The position numbers and the translations under genes were made by a program. The notes beneath the pieces were generated by a model, which ran no database searches, had not been told where the DNA came from, and saw only the letters and a program-made list of their open reading frames with translations. 64,000 bases of DNA from Vespa crabro (taxonomy: Eukaryota; Arthropoda; Insecta; Hymenoptera; Vespidae). Positions within the stretch are counted from its first letter, which is position 1. Every line of letters starts with the position of its first letter. Below are positions 1 through 14,200 of the stretch, in pieces. The stretch lies in assembly GCF_910589235.1 (NCBI RefSeq), contig NW_025813640.1, forward strand, positions 1 through 64,000, in the 5' to 3' direction.

Positions 1-3000
1 TATCGTTTTTTATCAATAATATCGTTATTATCGTTATTATTGTTAGTATTAATTTCGTTATTATGGTTATTATCGTTAGTATCGTTAATAATATTTTTAC
101 TATTTTCATTTTTACCGTTTTTTTATTATCGTTATTATCTTTATTATTGTTATTATTATTACCTTTTTTATCGTTATTGTTATTAATATACTTATTGTCA
201 ATATAGGTGTTATCGTTATTACTGTTATTATTGTTATTATTCTTATCCTCATTATCGTTGTTATAGTTATTACTAGTATTAACGTTATTATTGTTTATTA
301 TCGATTTATTGTTATTATCATTATTATTGTTATCGATATTATCGTCATTATTTTCGTTATTATCGTTATTATCGTTAATAGCTTTATTATTAATATTATT
401 ATCATTATCGTTGATAACGTTATAATCGCAAATATCTTATTATATATTATAATAAGATTTATATTATAATATTATTATAGCAATTATAGTCATTATCTTT
501 ATTATTGTAATTATTATCATTGTTATTATAGTAATTATTGTTATAATTTTTACTATTATTATCGTTATAATCGTTATTATCGTTATTACTGTTATATTAT
601 TATCTCTATATTATTATCTTTATTACGATATTATCGTTATTATCGATATTAATGATATTTTAATTATCGTTATAATTATTATTATCGTTATTATTGATTA
701 TATTATTCTTATTAATGTCTTTATTATTGTTATTATTGTTATTATTGTTATAATTATTTTCGTTAGTATCCCTATGTTCTTAATTATTGTTATTATTATA
801 ACTATTATTATCGCTATTTTTGTTATTATTGTTGACAATTTTATCAGTACTATAGTTATAAACTTGTTATCGTTTATCGTTATTATCGTTATTATCGTCA
901 TTATCGACATTTTTGTAAATATAATTATTGTTATTTCCGTTATTATTATTATTATTATTATCATTATTATCGATATTATCGTTATTATTCTTATCTTATT
1001 ATCGTTATTATCGTTATTATCTTTATTATTGTTCTTATTATTATTATTATTAACCTTATTTTCAGTTTTATCGTTATTATCGTTATTATTTTACTTATTA
1101 TAATCGATATTATAATTATTATCAATATTATAATTATTATTATTCTCGATATTGTCATTATTATCGAAATTATAATTATAATTATTATTATTATTATTAT
1201 ATTTATTAACGTTATTATCGTTATGATCGATAGTATCGTCATTGTCGTTATAAATTTTATTATTATTATCGTTTTTATTTTTATTATTATTAATATTATT
1301 TACGTTATAATTATTATTATCGATATTTTCGTTATAATTGTTATTATTATTACCTTTACTACCGTTATTATCGTTATTATTGTTATAATTATTACATTAT
1401 TATCGTTATTATCGAAATTATCTTTATTATTTTTATTATTTTTATATTATTATAGTTGTTATCATTTCTATCACTATTATCGTTTGTATTGTTACTATTA
1501 TTATCTTTATTATCGTTATTATCGTTATTAATATTAATATTATAATCGTCATTATCTTTATTATTATTTTCGTTATTATCGTTATTATCGTTATTAATGT
1601 TATTATTATTATAATTGTTTTTGTTGTTATTATCGTTATTATCGTTATTATCGTTACTTTGTTATTATTCTAATAATTATTATCGATATTATTGTTTATA
1701 TTATTATCACTACTATCGTTATTATCGTTATTATTGTTATTAATTTTGATATTTTTAACACTAATATCATTATTATCTCAATTATCTTTATTATTGTTAA
1801 TATAATTGTTTCTACAATCGTCAATATCGTTATTATTGGTTTTATTATTATCGGTATTATCGTTATTTTGTTATTGTTATTATAATTATTATCGTTATTA
1901 TCATTATTATCCTTATCATCGTTACAATTGTTTTTATTATTATCGTTATTATTGTTAATATCGTTATTATCGTAATTATTATTATTATTATGGTAATTAT
2001 AGTTATTAATGTTAGTAGTATTATTGTTATTATCGTTATTATAAACATTATTAAACTTACTATCGTTATTGTCGTTATTATAGTTATAATTGTTATTATT
2101 ATAATCTTAATTATCGTTATTATAGTTATAGTAAATATAATTTTTATCTCTATTATCATTATTATCGTAACTATCGTTATTATTGTAACCATAATTACCG
2201 TTACTATCGTTAATATAGTTATTATCGTTAATACTATTTTTACTATTACCGTTATTATCGTAATTATCGTTATTATTGTTGTTATTATTATTAATATTTT
2301 TATTATTATTATTGTTCTTATCGTAAATAACATTATTATTGTTGTTATTATTACTATTAATATCGTTATTAACATTATTATAGTTATTATTATAATCGAT
2401 ATTAACATTATTAACGTTATTATGGTGATTATAGTTATCGGTTTTATTATTACAGCTATTATATTTGATTTATCGTTATTATCATTATTACCGTTATTAT
2501 AGTTATTAGTGTTATTATTACTACTACTATTATCGTTATTATCGTCATTATTGTTATTATCGTTATTATCGTTGTTATTATTATAATTATTCTAGTTATT
2601 ATCATTATTATCTTTATTATCGTTATTATTGTTAATATTCTCGTTAATATAGTTAATATCGATATTTTCGAATTTATAATTATTATTATTATCGTTATTA
2701 TGGCAGTTATTGTTATTATTTTCGTTACTATCGTTAATATCGTTATTTTTGTTATAATTGTTGTCATTATTATCGTTATTATCGTTAATATTGTTATTAT
2801 TGTTATTATTAATATCGTTATTTTCGTTATTATAAATATTGTTATCTTTTCTATCGATATTGTTGATGTTATCGTTATTATTCTTATTATTATCATCGTA
2901 TTTATTGTTATTATCGTTATTATTGTTATTATTACTAACGATATTATCGTCATTTCTGTTAACGTTATTGTAATGTTTATCGCTATTTTAATTATTATCG

Positions 3001-4794
3001 TAATTACCGTTATTATTGATATCTTTGTTATCATTAATATTGTTGATATCTTTATTATTGTTATTATTATAGTCAATATTATCGATATTAACTTTAATAT
3101 TTATTTATTTATTATCGTTAGTATGATTATTATAGTTATTAGTGTAATTATTACTACTTTTATTATCGTTATTTTCGTTATTATCGTTTCTATTATAATT
3201 ATTATTGTTGTTGTTATCGTTATTACCGTTATTTTCGTTATTATCGTTATTATTGTTATGGTTGTTATTATTGCTACTATTGTCGTTATTATTGTTATTG
3301 TCATTGCTATCGTTATTATTCTTATTATTATTATAGTTATTATCGTTATCATTGTTATAATTGTTATTATTATAATCGTCATTTTCGTAATTATTGTCAG
3401 TAATAATATTATTATCATCATCATTATTATTATTATTATCGTTATTACCGTTATTCTGGTTATTATTTTTATTACCATTATCGTTATTATCGTTATTATT
3501 ATAATCATTATTGTCGTAATTATCGTTAATGTTGTGAATATTATTATTATTATTATCATTATTATCGTTATTATTCTTATTCTTATTGTTGTTATTGTCG
3601 TTATTTTTGTTATTATTATTCCTATTATTGTCGTTATTATCGTTATTATTGCTTTAATTATTATCGTATTATCCTTGAATGTTCGGGTTATTATTTTTAT
3701 TATTATAATTATTATTATCGTTATTATCGTTATTATTGTTAATAATATTATCGATATTATTGTCATAAACGTTATAATTTTTATCGTTATTATCTTTATT
3801 ATCGTCATTATCGATATTACTGTAATTATAATTATTGTTATTTTCGTTATTAATGTTATTATTATTATCATTATTTTCGCCATTATCATTATAATCGTTA
3901 TTATCGTTATTATCATTATAATCTTTACTACTGATCTTATTATTATTATTACTATCGTTATTTTTGGTATTATCTTTATTATTGCTATTAATGTTATTAT
4001 TACGTTTATTACTACAGTTATTATAATTTATATCATTATTATTGATATTATACTCTTTATTATTATCGTTATTACCGTTATTATCTTTATTATATTTATC
4101 GTTGTTATCGTTATTATCGGTATCATCGTTATTATTATTATTAATACCGTCATTACCTTTATTATTATTATCGTTATTATCGATATTATTATTAATATCG
4201 TTGTTTTCGTTATTATTGTTATTATCTTTACATAATTATTATCATTATTATCGGTTTTATCGTTAATATTGCTATTATTATTTTAGTTATTAACGTAATT
4301 AACATTATTATTTTTATTACTATTATCGATATTAGCATTATAATCATTATTATTATAATAGTTTAAATCGTTTTTGTCGTTATTATATATATTACTGTTA
4401 TTATTGTTACTATTATTATCGATTTTATTGTTATTATAGTTATTATTCTCAATATTATTATTATTACTACTATTATTATCGTTATTATCCGTATTATAGT
4501 TGTAATAGTTATTATTGCTATTATTATCATCGTTATTAACGTTATTAACCTTACTATAGTTATTATTATTATAATTATTATCGTTATTATCGTTATCAAG
4601 ATTATTATCGTTATTATCTTTATTATCGTTATCTTCGTTGCTATTGTTATTATTATTATTACTATTATTATCGTTATTAACTATTGTCTCCATATTAACT
4701 ATTGTTATTATTATAATCGTGATTATCGTTATTTTCGTTATTATTATTATTATTTTCGTCATTATCGTAATAATTATTACCATTATTTTCGATA

Positions 4795-4828
<34 letters not shown>

Positions 4829-4856
4829 AATTATTTCGTTATTATCTTTATTATGG
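1..4856. repeat. Segmental duplication inside the array, copy a
   Basis: This stretch aligns base for base with 11231-16140, with only scattered single-base changes and a few small indels. The offset is about 11228-11230 until roughly 3190, then 11288 after a 60-bp difference, then 11284 after a 4-bp difference near 3675. Similarity stops sharply at 4856/16140. The left edge is cut by the window start. In such a degenerate array this level of match must reflect recent duplication or an assembly duplication, not convergent simple sequence. Confidence 0.92.
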
Positions 4857-7300
4857 ATATTATTATTATAATCCTTATTATCTTTACTATTGGTATCATT
4901 ATTATCGTCAATATATTTATTAACGTTATTAGTGTTATTATTGTTATTATTATTAATATTATTATGGTTATTATGATCTATATCGTTATTATTATTATGA
5001 TTATTATTATTATTATCGTTAATATTCTTATTATCAATATTATTATTATTATTATTGTCGCCATTATCGTTTTTATTGTTATTGTTATTATCGTTATTAT
5101 CATTATTATCGTTATTTGCGTTATTATAATTATTAATATTATCGATGTCATAGTTATTATTATTATTATTGTTATCGATATTATGGTTAATATTGTGATT
5201 ATTATTATCAAGACTATGGTTATTATTTTTATTAATGTCATTATCGTTAATATCGTTATTATCCTTATTATTTTTTCTACTATTATTATTATTATCGTTA
5301 TTATCCTTCTTATTGCTATTATTATAATCGTTATTATCTTAATTAACGTTATTAATTATATTATTATTTTCGTTCTTATAGTTATTATCGTTATAATCGT
5401 TTTTATTATTTTTATTATTATCGTTATTACCATTTATATTGTTACAATCGATATTATTATTATTATTATCATCATTATCGTTATTAATTTTAAAGTTAAT
5501 ATCGATATTTTTCTTCATATTATTTTAATTATTATCATTATTATTATTAATATTGTTGTTATTATTATTGATTTTGTCGTTATTATTATTGTCATTATTA
5601 TCGTTATTTTCGTTAATATGGATATTATCGTTATTATTATTATTATTATCGTCATTATCATTATTAGCGTTATTAATTTTATCATTATTATAATAATTAT
5701 CGTCACTATTATTATTATTGTCATTAATACTATTAATATTATCGATATTATCGTTATTATCGTTATTATTCATCATATTTTATCGATAACATCGTTCTTA
5801 TCGCTATTATTGTAATCCTTTTTATCGCTATTACCTTTGTTATCGTTATTACTATTATCGTTATTCTCGTGATTATTGTTATTATTATTATTATTATCTT
5901 TATTATCATTTTTTATCGTCATTATTGTTATTATTATTATTATTATCGTTATTATATTTTTATTGTTATGTTGATTAACATTATTATAAGTATTTTCGTC
6001 AGTAACGTTATTCGCGTTAAAATCGTTATTATGGTTATTACTGTTAATATTACTGATTTTATTATATTTATTATCGTTATTATCGTCATTATCCTTATAA
6101 TCAATATTATATTTATAATCATTATTATCGTTATTATTATTATTAACTTTACAATTATTATTATTATTATCAAGATTATCGTTATTATCGAGTTTATCGT
6201 AAAAATTATTATAAATATTATAGTTATTATCATTGTTATTGATATTATTGTTCTAATTATTATTGTTATTAACGTTAATATCGTTATTATTACTATTATT
6301 ATTATCGTTATTTTTGTTATAATTATTATCGTCATTACCGTTAAAATTGTTATTATCTTTATTATCGCTTTTATCGTTATTATTGTTATTGTAATCGTTA
6401 TTATCGTTATAGCAGTTAATATAATTATTATTGTTATTATTATTAATATAATTATCGATATATTCTTTATTATCATTAATATCATTATTATCGATATTAT
6501 CATTAATATGTTTATCGTTATTATCTTTATTATATTTATAATTATTATCGTTTTTATAGTCGTTATCTTTATTATTGTAATTATCATTATCGCTATTATC
6601 GTAATTATTGTAATTTCTCTTATTATTATTATCGCTAGAACCATTGTTATTGTTATTATCGATATTAGTATTATAATTATTGATATATTCGTCAATGTTG
6701 TCATTATTATTATCGATATTATCGTTATTATTGTTATTATTACTAATATTTTTATCGTTATTATCGTCATTATCGTTATAATTATTATCGTTATTATCGT
6801 TATTATCGAATTTATCTTTATTTTTAATATTAATATTGTCGTTTTTATCGTTCATAATATTATCGTTATTATCTTTATTATCGTTATTATTGTTATTATT
6901 ACTAATATTTTTATCGTTATTATCGTTATTAACGTTATTTTCGATATTATTATTATCGTTATTATCGCTATTAACGTTATTATCGTTATTATCATAATTA
7001 TCGTTATTATCGTTATTATTATTATTATTAGCGTCATAATCGTTATTATGGTTATTATTTATATTACCATTGTTATTATTACTATCGTTATTATCTTTAT
7101 TATCGTTATTATCGTTATAATTGATAGTTTTATTATTATTTTTATTATCGATATTATCGTTAATATTGTTATTATTATTATCGTCATTATCGTTAGAATT
7201 ATTATCATATTGTCGTTATTATCGTTAAAATTGTTATTACTATTATTATTATTTTTATCGATATTATCGTTATTATCGTTATTATTATTATTAAAATTAT
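4857..7300. repeat. Older array block related to about 22540-25400
   Basis: From 4857 onward the sequence no longer matches copy b of the 4.86-kb duplication. It matches the array after the first LINE instead (about 22540-25400). A clear anchor is the TCTTCATATTATTT motif near 5512, which recurs near 23871 followed by closely similar sequence. Similarity is lower than in the 4.86-kb pair and includes many indels, so this is an older duplication. Edges are approximate. Confidence 0.7.
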
Positions 7301-8117
7301 AACTAATATTATCGGTTTTATCGTTTTCAATGCTATTTTTATATTAGTTATTAACGTAATTATCCTTATTAATTTTATTATTATTATCGTTTTTATTATA
7401 ATTATTTTTATAATCGTTATTGTGATTTCTATTACAATCATCAGTTCCATTATTATTGTTACTATCGATATTTTTATTATTATTATTATCGTTATTATCG
7501 TAGTTATGATTGTCGCTATTATCGTTATGATCTTTATAATTGTCATAATTATTACTATAAATATCTATTATATCGTAAATATTGCTAGTATTATTATCTA
7601 TATTATCGTTATTATCTAAATTTTTATTATCGTTAAAACCTTTTTTATCGATATTATCGTTATTATTGTAATTATTGTTAATATTATTATCGTTCTTGTC
7701 ATTAAAATCGTTGTTATCGTTATTATTGTTATTATTATTATCGTTAGAATCTTCAATATCGTCATTATCATTATTATTAATATTATTATTCTTGTTATTA
7801 CCGTTATTATCGTTATTATCTTTATTATCACTATTATCGTTATTTTCGTTTTTATTGTTATGATTATTATCGTTGTTATCATTTTTATTGTTATTATAAT
7901 TATTATTATCGTTGATATCGTCATTATAATTGTTATTATCGTTATTATAATTTTTACCATTATTATTTTTATTATTATAATTATTTTTATTATTATCGTA
8001 ATTATCGCTATTTTCATAATTATCGTTTTTAATGTTATTATAATTATCGTTATATTCGTTATTATTATTATTATCGTCATTATTCTTATTATTATTATCG
8101 TTATTATAGCCATTATC

Positions 8118-8118
<1 letters not shown>

Positions 8119-8174
<56 letters not shown>
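8119..8174. repeat. Uninterrupted (TTA)n run
   Basis: About 56 bp of perfect TTA triplets, without the CG-containing triplet, directly abut the left end of the LTR-like element. The other copy of this element, at 32249, has a much shorter run at the same place. This fits slippage expansion after duplication. Confidence 0.9.
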
Positions 8175-9828
8175 GTTACGTCTCACATGCTATGTAGTTT
8201 AAAAGAGCTAACTCCAAAGAAAGTATACTATTCCGCACCTTGCGGGTGATTTATGCCCTTTTCCGCCCTTACCTGCCTGGGCAGTTCAATTGGCTCGGGA
8301 TTAGCACCGAACAGAGTGTCGAAACGATATTTCAAATGCTCATTTACCTCTTGGGAAGACAATCCAAGCTAATGGTGGAGCCTTATTTCCAGATATTTGG
8401 GGGTCCTAGGATCCAAAATCGGAAGGTCCAGTGGGGTCACCCACCTGCTAGATAGCTGCAGGGGAATTGGGCAGTATGAGGGAAAATTTTCTTTTTCTTT
8501 TTCAATTAATTCCATACCCAATGTATCGTTATAAATATCGGTTTCGTGGTAAAGTTCCTTTAACAGACGACGCAGTTGTTAGTTTCTACCACCGCGACGT
8601 ACCTTCGGGATTAGGAGGGCAAGTATTTGGAAGAGGTGTTTGATTGGAGGTAGGAGAGAAAGAGAACAGTGTCGTCCGTGCGGAGCGTCCTCACCGAAAT
8701 GACAATTTTATAGGAGGATACTCGTGCGGTTCGTCCTCACCGAGCAATAAGGATGGATGAATGTTTGGATATAAAGAAATCACGCACTGGTTAACAATAA
8801 CAATTTTAATGATGTATTAAATGTTTCACTAAAGTACACTTAATAATTACACCTTTAGATGATGTTCCGCACGCGAGTGCGGTTATTTTATTATTATAAA
8901 ATTTAATTTTAATTTCAATTGAAGGGTTCTAACTTATTTAATTGACGAAGTTAAACTGTAGCGTAAAATTCTAAGTTGGATAATGACTGCTTAAGGCTCA
9001 AGTCTAGGAGCTTGCGACTTGTTGAGTAAGGCTGCGAACGATGACTAACGACTCTCTTTGTTCCTCCTAGGGCGAGTCCGGTTGACGTCACTGTGCCTGT
9101 GCGCCGCTCGCGCGTGCCGTCTAAGTGCGGTGGTGGTGGGGCACGTCGCCCGCGCTTCCGCCTTAGTGCGGTAGTGGTGGGGCAAAACACTGCGAGCGTT
9201 CCTTTATTACTTCTTCCAAGTATTGCGTTCGCTCGGTGCTTATCACCGGATGTAATTCTCGGAACTCTTAGCCCCTGGAGCGTTGTTATTAGCAGGTTTG
9301 GTTCCGAAAATGATCTTGATATCGTTGCTCTTAATACTTGGAACGCAGGATGTTAAAATCCACATCACCGGATGTCGTCTCGCCAAAATAGATAATTATG
9401 TCTCACAATTATTTATTACATTTATTTAAAGAAATTTCTCGCAGTAGTTTCCCATGGTTGTTGAACATTAATTCAATAGGGTAATTGTTTATTTTATTAC
9501 AGGGTTGCATGTATATGTGTATATTTTGTTAACAAAGGTCCCGATTTGTTAGCTAATTATTATTATTGTTTAAAGTGTCTTTATGTATTATTAATAATAA
9601 GGTGCTAGTAGTAACAGGTGTTGATAAGGTAACTTAGCTAATATTGCTAGTGGTATAATTATCGATATTTTGAATATTTAGCCTACGAATGAGCGATATA
9701 CATTTTAAAGGTTGATCCCCTTTACTTAAGCTAGCGAATGTATTAATCTCTCATTTATACTATAGTTTACATTTTATTCCCTTTTTTTTATAATTATTTA
9801 CATACGTCTCTTGTCACGGGATGTAACA
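8174..9828 (-). mobile_element. Probable solo LTR, copy 1 (1655 bp)
   Basis: A complex-sequence island sits inside the array. It begins TGTTAC and ends GTAACA, giving short inverted ends of the TG...CA type, and is flanked on both sides by ATTAT (8169-8173 and 9829-9833), a possible 5-bp target duplication. ATTAT is common in the array, so that support is weak. It holds no coding sequence with gag, protease or RT features. Internal features are a direct repeat at 8678-8697 and 8724-8743, a GC-rich patch at about 9085-9190 with a repeated GTGCGG-TGGTGG motif, and a perfect hairpin at 8867-8882. The minus orientation is tentative: read that way it starts TGTTACATCCCGTGAC, resembling insect Ty3/Gypsy LTR starts, and has an AATAAA at 8892-8887. 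A non-autonomous DNA transposon is the main alternative. Confidence 0.6.
8867..8882. other. Perfect 6-bp hairpin with GCGA loop inside the LTR-like element
   Basis: CCGCAC and GTGCGG pair perfectly around a GCGA tetraloop. On the minus strand an AATAAA lies just upstream (8892-8887). In the second copy, near 32943-32958, three base changes break the stem, so it is not conserved between copies. A poly(A)-proximal hairpin of an R region is one reading, but this is speculative. Confidence 0.45.
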
Positions 9829-11230
9829 ATTATCGTTAATATTATTGTCGTTATTATCATTATTATCGTTTTTATTGTTATAATTATTATTGTTATTATC
9901 CTTATAATTGTTATTATTATTTTAATTATTATCGTTATTATTATCATTGTTATTATCGTTATTATCGTTAATATTGTTACTATTATTATTATCACTATCG
10001 CTATAATCGTTATTAATAATTATTATTATTATTACAATTATCGTTATGATCGTTAATATTATTAATATTATTATTTTCGTTATTATCGTAATTATCGTTA
10101 ATATTGTTCTTATTGTTATTATTGTTATTACTAATATTATTATTATCGTCATTATCGTTATTATCGCTATTAATGTTATTATTATTACAGCTATTATCGT
10201 TATTATCGGTAATTTTATTATTGTTATTACCGTTATTATCGTTATTATTGTTATTATTATTATTATTATTATTATCGATATTATCGTTAGTAGTGTTATT
10301 ATTACTGCATTGATTGTCGTTATTATCGTAATTATCGTTATTATTAATATTATGTTTTTTAATTATCGTAATTAACGTTATTAATTTTATTATTATTATC
10401 GTTATAATCGTTACTGTTCATAATATTATTATAGTTATTAGCATTATTAATGATTTCATCGATATTAATGTAATTGTTTTTATAGTTACAACCCTTATTA
10501 TAGTTACTAGCCTTATTATAGATATTATCGTTATTAGACATATTATAATCATTATTATCGATATTATCGTTGTTATCTTTATTATTGTTATTATTATTAT
10601 CGTTATTATCGTTAAATATGTTTTTATTGTTATGTTTATTATCGTAATTGTTATGATTATCATTATTATCGTTATTGTAGTTATTTCTTTTCTTATAGTT
10701 GTCGTTATCATCGTTTTTAACGTTATTATTACTATTATTATGGTTATTTTCGTTATTACCGTTATAATTCTTATTATTATTACAATTATCGATATTATCC
10801 TAAAATTGTTATTATTATTATCGATATTATTGTTATTAACGTTATTATTATTATCGTTAATATCGTTATTATTGTTAATGTTGTTATGATTGTTTTTATT
10901 ATTACTATTATTATCGTTATTATCGTTATTATTGTTATTACTGTTATTATTCTTATCATTATTACTAGAATAATCGTTATTATCGTGATTATCTTTATTA
11001 TGGTTATTTGTGTTATTATTACTACTATTATTTTATTTATTATCGTTATTATCGTTATTATTACTATTATTATTATTATAATTATTATTATTATCGTTAT
11101 TGTCGTTGTTATCGTTAATATCATTATTAATATCGTTATTATCGTTTTTATCGTTATTAACATTATCGTTAGAATCGATACTATTATTATTATTATTATT
11201 TTATTTTTATTATTATTATTGTTATTGTTA

Positions 11231-14200
11231 TTATCGTTTTTATCAATAATATCGTTATTATCGTTATTATTGTTAGTATTAATTTCGTTATTATGGTTAT
11301 TATCGTTAGTATCGTTAATAATATTTTTACTATTTTCATTTTTACCGTTTTTTTATTATCGTTATTATCTTTATTATTGTTATTATTATTACCTTTTTTA
11401 TCGTTATTGTTATTAATATACTTATTGTCAATATAGGTGTTATCGTTATTACTGTTATTATTGTTATTATTCTTATCCTCATTATCGTTGTTATAGTTAT
11501 TACTAGTATTAACGTTATTATTGTTATTATCGATTTATTGTTATTATCATTATTATTGTTATCGATATTATCGTCATTATTTTCGTTATTATCGTTATTA
11601 TCGTTAATAGCTTTATTATTAATATTATTATCATTATCGTTGATAACGTTATAATCGCAAATATCTTATTATATATTATAATAAGATTTATATTATAATA
11701 TTATTATAGCAATTATAGTCATTATCTTTATTATTGTAATTATTATCATTGTTATTATAGTAATTATTGTTATAATTTTTACTATTATTATCGTTATAAT
11801 CGTTATTATCGTTATTACTGTTATATTATTATCTCTATATTATTATCTTTATTACGATATTATCGTTATTATCGATATTAATGATATTTTAATTATCGTT
11901 ATAATTATTATTATCGTTATTATTGATTATATTATTCTTATTAATGTCTTTATTATTGTTATTATTGTTATTATTGTTATAATTATTTTCGTTAGTATCC
12001 CTATGTTCTTAATTATTGTTATTATTATAACTATTATTATCGCTATTTTTGTTATTATTGTTGACAATTTTATCAGTACTATAGTTATAAACTTGTTATC
12101 GTTATCGTTATTATCGTTATTATCGTCATTATCGACATTTTTGTAAATATAATTATTGTTATTTCCGTTATTATTATTATTATTATTATCATTATTATCG
12201 ATATTATCGTTATTATTCTTATCTTATTATCGTTATTATCGTTATTATCTTTATTATTGTTCTTATTATTATTATTATTAACCTTATTTTCAGTTTTATC
12301 GTTATTATCGTTATTATTTTACTTATTATAATCGATATTATAATTATTATCAATATTATAATTATTATTATTCTCGATATTGTCATTATTATCGAAATTA
12401 TAATTATTATTATTATTATTATTATTATATTTATTAACGTTATTATCGTTATGATCGATAGTATCGTCATTGTCGTTATAAATTTTATTATTATTATCGT
12501 TTTTATTTTTATTATTATTAATATTATTTACGTTATAATTATTATTATCGATATTTTCGTTATAATTGTTATTATTATTACCTTTACTACCGTTATTATC
12601 GTTATTATTGTTATAATTATTACATTATTATCGTTATTATCGAAATTATCTTTATTATTTTTATTATTTTTATATTATTATAGTTGTTATCATTACTATC
12701 ACTATTATCGTTTGTATTGTTACTATTATTATCTTTATTATCGTTATTATCGTTATTAATATTAATATTATAATCGTCATTATCTTTATTATTATTTTCG
12801 TTATTATCGTTATTATCGTTATTAATGTTATTATTATTATAATTGTTTTTGTTGTTATTATCGTTATTATCGTTATTATCGTTACTTTGTTTTTATTCTA
12901 ATAATTATTATCGATATTATTGTTTATATTATTATCACTACTATCGTTATTATCGTTATTATTGTTATTAATTTTGATATTTTTAACACTAATATCATTA
13001 TTATCTCAATTATCTTTATTATTGTTAATATAATTGTTTCTACAATCGTCAATATCGTTATTATTGGTTTTATTATTATCGGTATTATCGTTATTTTGTT
13101 ATTGTTATTATAATTATTATCGTTATTATCATTATTATCCTTATCATCGTTACAATTGTTTTTATTATTATCGTTATTATTGTTAATATCGTTATTATCG
13201 TAATTATTATTATTATTATGGTAATTATAGTTATTAATGTTAGTAGTATTATTGTTATTATCTTTATTATAAACATTATTAAACTTACTATCGTTATTGT
13301 CGTTATTATAGTTATAATTGTTATTATTATAATCTTAATTATCGTTATTATAGTTATAGTAAATATAATTTTTATCTCTATTATCATTATTATCGTAACT
13401 ATCGTTATTATTGTAACCATAATTACCGTTACTATCGTTAATATAGTTATTATCGTTAATACTATTTTTACTATTACCGTTATTATCGTAATTATCGTTA
13501 TTATTGTTGTTATTATTATTAATATTTTTATTATTATTATTGTTCTTATCGTAAATAACATTATTATTGTTGTTATTATTACTATTAATATCGTTATTAA
13601 CATTATTATAGTTATTATTATAATCGATATTAACATTATTAACGTTATTATGGTGATTATAGTTATCGGTTTTATTATTACAGCTATTATATTTGATTTA
13701 TCGTTATTATCATTATTACCGTTATTATAGTTATTAGTGTTATTATTACTACTACTATTATCGTTATTATCGTCATTATTGTTATTATCGTTATTATCGT
13801 TGTTATTATTATAATTATTCTAGTTATTATCATTATTATCTTTATTATCGTTATTATTGTTAATATTCTCGTTAATATAGTTAATATCGATATTTTCGAA
13901 TTTATAATTATTATTATTATCGTTATTATGGCAGTTATTGTTATTATTTTCGTTACTATCGTTAATATCGTTATTTTTGTTATAATTGTTGTCATTATTA
14001 TCGTTATTATCGTTAATATTGTTATTATTGTTAATATTAATATCGTTATTTTCGTTATTATAAATATTGTTATCTTTTCTATCGATATTGTTGATGTTAT
14101 CGTTATTATTCTTATTATTATCATCGTATTTATTGTTATTATCGTTATTATTGTTATTATTACTAACGATATTATCGTCATTTCTGTTAACGTTATTGTA

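Larger units (their letters stand above)
1..8173. repeat. TTATTATCG degenerate array, segment I
   Basis: Almost every base fits a degenerate tandem of a 9-base unit (TTATTATCG on the plus strand), mixed with pure TTA triplets and single-base variants of the CG step (TG, CA, TA). Spacing stays in multiples of three over hundreds of bases. As a result three plus frames (Val-Ile-Ile, Leu-Leu-Ser, Arg-Tyr-Tyr) and two minus frames (Ile-Ile-Thr, Asn-Asn-Asp) stay open, while the third minus frame has recurrent TAA. I see no gene here. The array is already under way at base 1 and ends at the element starting at 8174. Seen directly; heterochromatic nature is inferred. Confidence 0.95.

Noticed and set aside
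8240..8455. Short open frame inside the LTR-like element, related to one at 32267-32506
   Set aside because: The shared part differs between the two copies at several positions and these changes mostly alter amino acids. No known domain is recognised and the frame ends differ, so it does not look selected.
8951..9356. Open frames over the GC-rich patch of the LTR-like element
   Set aside because: Arg/Pro-rich products on opposite strands over the same GC-rich bases; explained by composition.
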